NCBI GenBank assembly: GCA_016934125.1
Contig: JAFGTL010000144.1
Location: forward strand, 1-7,824
DNA from: Candidatus Hydrogenedentota bacterium
GTDB lineage: Bacteria > Hydrogenedentota > Hydrogenedentia > Hydrogenedentales > SLHB01
Reading direction: 5' to 3'
DNA: 7,824 bases
Under the pieces are notes generated by a model. It searched no databases and had not been told where the DNA came from. It saw only the letters and a list, made by a program, of their open reading frames with translations. Position 1 is the first letter of the stretch. The number at the start of each line of letters is the position of its first letter. Shown one piece after another: positions 6,166 through 7,824 of the stretch. Both the position numbers and the translations under genes were made by a program.

Positions 6166-7824
6166 CTACTCGTCGTACACCTTGGCCCCGGTGCGGATGG
6201 CGTCCCGGTTCCGCAATTCGATATCCCGGCGCGCCGTGTACTTCCGCTCGCGCGCGGCATCGGTTGGGCACATCTCGAAGGCAGGCGCGTCGGCCCGGGG
6301 ATGCTGTTCGAGCCGTTCGCGGCCCGTACGGATGATGGCGAGCGCCTCCTGATACTCGGGGCTCTCGGTGTTCTCGAAAGAGGCCAGACACGGACTCAGT
6401 TCGGGCCTGTCAAAGCTGACTTGCGGCCCCGGATTGTGCCCGTTGTCGGCGAGTTGCTTCAGGTTCATCCCCGCTAGCTTGGCCAGACGTTCCATCTCCG
6501 GGCCGGTAAGGGGCGCGCGCCCGCTGAGCCCGTCCGGGTAGGCGCTGCCGTAGTGGGGGTAATAGGGCGCGTTTAGATCGATCCAGGTGATGAGGCGATC
6601 GAGATCCTCGGCGCTTAACTCGAGCCCCTTGTGCCCGGCCCGGACAACCTGCATCAGTTTGCTGGCGTGAGATCCCCACGAGTAGGCCGGCTGCACCTCG
6701 GCCGGGCCGCCGCCCACGGCTTTGATCGCCCCTTTCCGCCACAACTCGGTGTAAGACGCGTTGAAGGTCAGATCCCGATCCCCGGCCAGAATCAGGGCGG
6801 CCGCACCGGCCTTCCCGTAGTCATGGCAGCGCACGCAGTGCCGATCGAACACGGGCTGCACCTCGGTGAGGTAATTGAATACCCGGGGCGGGCCGTACCA
6901 CTCGGCCAGGCGGCTCGGGGGCCGTTCGAGCGCCATCGGCATCTTCCCGGCCGGAACGGGCGCGGCGCCCCGGCGCTCCTCGTGGCAGCCGATGCACCCG
7001 GTGCGTTCGCCCGGCTGAAGCATGGTGCCGCTTCGCATGGACTGGATCATCATGCCCTTCGCGTCGAGGAGTTGGAAGAACAGAAACCGATCCGCGGGCG
7101 CCTCGAAACAGGCCGATCCATCGGACTCGACGGGCGCCGTGCCGAGGATGCGCTTGTTGCAGAAGTCGTGCCAGTTCATGGCCGGGGCCTCCTGCCCCTG
7201 TCCGTTCCAGGCCGGCCGCGTCCAGAACCGCTTCTCCGGCGACTCGACTACGCGCAGGAACCTCACGCTGCCGGGCTCGACGCCCTCCATGTGCGTCCCG
7301 CGGTAGACGTCGACGACGTAGAACGTGCCCGTCTCGCCATCGAAGTTCCGGCGCGAGGGGATGGCCCCAGGGCGCGGCCGGGGCCCGAGCGGCATGGGTT
7401 CGTAGCACCCGGGCCCTTCCACGTGCAGCAGCGTCTCGTTGCCGAAGACATCGAGGAGGTAGAGGCCCATCCGCTCGCCTTCGCCCACCGCGCGCGAACA
7501 GAGGAAGTAGCGGTCGCTCAGCGGATAGGGATCCTCGTACTTCGGGTTGACGCGTTTGAACAGATCGAATCCGTACGTGTCGCTCCGCGGCAGGCCGGGC
7601 TCCCACACGAGATCCATGGCCGATGCGGGCCATGTGCGCACCACCCCCGCTCGATCATCGATGCCAAGCCGCCGATCGAGGATGGCGATGGCGCCCCAGG
7701 GCCGATCGTGGCACGAGGTGAAGGTGCATAACACGCGCTGCGTGCCGGGGATGATGCGCGCATCCACGACGGCGCCCGGCGACCACGTGTTGTTCCCCCA
7801 GTAGACGGCGTGGTTCGTGCCGTC
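6166..7824 (-). CDS. HzsA-related diheme cytochrome protein, 5' end missing
   Basis: The minus-strand frame is open from the right edge to TAG at 6168-6166, with 552 visible residues; the start lies outside. In visible numbering, about 20-210 is a beta-propeller-like part with the characteristic FTSCHDRPWG, YPLSDRYFLCSR, LLDVFGNE and MNWHDF segments. I recognise these from planctomycete-type proteins carrying the hydrazine synthase alpha subunit middle domain. Two c-type heme motifs follow: CIGCH at 277-281 (bases 6996-6982) and CVRCH at 330-334 (6837-6823), the latter within VQPVFDRHCVRCH as in planctomycete cytochromes. The C-terminal segment has ITWIDLNAPYYPHYG and ends RTGAKVYDE. Covalent heme attachment means it must be exported; the signal peptide would be upstream of the window. 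The role is probably extracytoplasmic redox or electron transfer; the substrate is unknown. Such relatives occur widely in organisms without anammox, so hydrazine synthesis should not be inferred. It converges with the cNMP-domain gene. Confidence 0.85.
   Translation of the reverse strand, partial: DGTNHAVYWGNNTWSPGAVVDARIIPGTQRVLCTFTSCHDRPWGAIAILDRRLGIDDRAGVVRTWPASAMDLVWEPGLPRSDTYGFDLFKRVNPKYEDPYPLSDRYFLCSRAVGEGERMGLYLLDVFGNETLLHVEGPGCYEPMPLGPRPRPGAIPSRRNFDGETGTFYVVDVYRGTHMEGVEPGSVRFLRVVESPEKRFWTRPAWNGQGQEAPAMNWHDFCNKRILGTAPVESDGSACFEAPADRFLFFQLLDAKGMMIQSMRSGTMLQPGERTGCIGCHEERRGAAPVPAGKMPMALERPPSRLAEWYGPPRVFNYLTEVQPVFDRHCVRCHDYGKAGAAALILAGDRDLTFNASYTELWRKGAIKAVGGGPAEVQPAYSWGSHASKLMQVVRAGHKGLELSAEDLDRLITWIDLNAPYYPHYGSAYPDGLSGRAPLTGPEMERLAKLAGMNLKQLADNGHNPGPQVSFDRPELSPCLASFENTESPEYQEALAIIRTGRERLEQHPRADAPAFEMCPTDAARERKYTARRDIELRNRDAIRTGAKVYDE

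Noticed and set aside
6631..7731. A 366-codon plus-strand open frame antisense to the HzsA-like gene
   Set aside because: The minus strand carries two CxxCH motifs and family segments; the plus-strand translation has no domain features.
6166..7824. Anammox hydrazine synthase
   Set aside because: HzsA-type domains are widespread in non-anammox bacteria, no HzsB/HzsC genes are seen, and the residue recalled as heme ligand is not conserved after the first heme motif.

Overview
This 7.8 kb window is GC-rich chromosomal DNA (about two thirds G+C by eye, with strong G/C preference at third codon positions). The gene content is a VCBS/FG-GAP propeller protein, a secreted acetylxylan-esterase-like hydrolase, a type I sulfatase, and a diheme protein related to the hydrazine synthase alpha subunit (HzsA). 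That mix suggests an environmental bacterium of the Planctomycetota/Verrucomicrobiota type or a neighbouring lineage such as Hydrogenedentota. This is inference from gene content; no phylogenetic marker is present. I see no tRNA, rRNA, CRISPR array, insertion sequence or integrase.

Layout: (1) 1-804 (+), 3' end of a beta-propeller protein with two calcium-type DxDGDG repeats. (2) 816-2075 (-), a complete alpha/beta hydrolase with a probable signal peptide, convergent with gene 1. (3) 2076-2345, a divergent promoter region with a stem-loop in the transporter leader. (4) 2346-3749 (+), a 12-helix MFS transporter. (5) 3750-3854, a compact control region: a terminator-like hairpin, a good sigma70-type promoter (TTGATC-N17-TATGAT) and a small palindrome at the predicted transcription start. 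(6) 3855-5327 (+), a complete sulfatase without signal peptide. (7) 5358-6149 (+), a protein of two cyclic-nucleotide-binding-like domains and no output domain, 30 nt behind the sulfatase and probably co-transcribed with it. (8) 6166-7824 (-), an HzsA-related diheme cytochrome protein whose 5' end lies beyond the right edge.

The transporter and the apparently cytoplasmic sulfatase could work together (import of a sulfated compound, then desulfation inside), while the esterase would act outside the cytoplasm. The sulfatase/cNMP-domain pair looks like an operon controlled from the 3789-3817 promoter. GC-rich hairpins without U-tracts sit at both convergent junctions, overlapping the stop codon of the plus-strand gene each time, and another follows the transporter. 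This looks like a general way of ending transcription in this genome. No dramatic new system is evident. The most unusual items are the HzsA-like protein, the effector-less tandem cNMP-domain protein paired with a sulfatase, and the compact hairpin/promoter/palindrome block between transporter and sulfatase.
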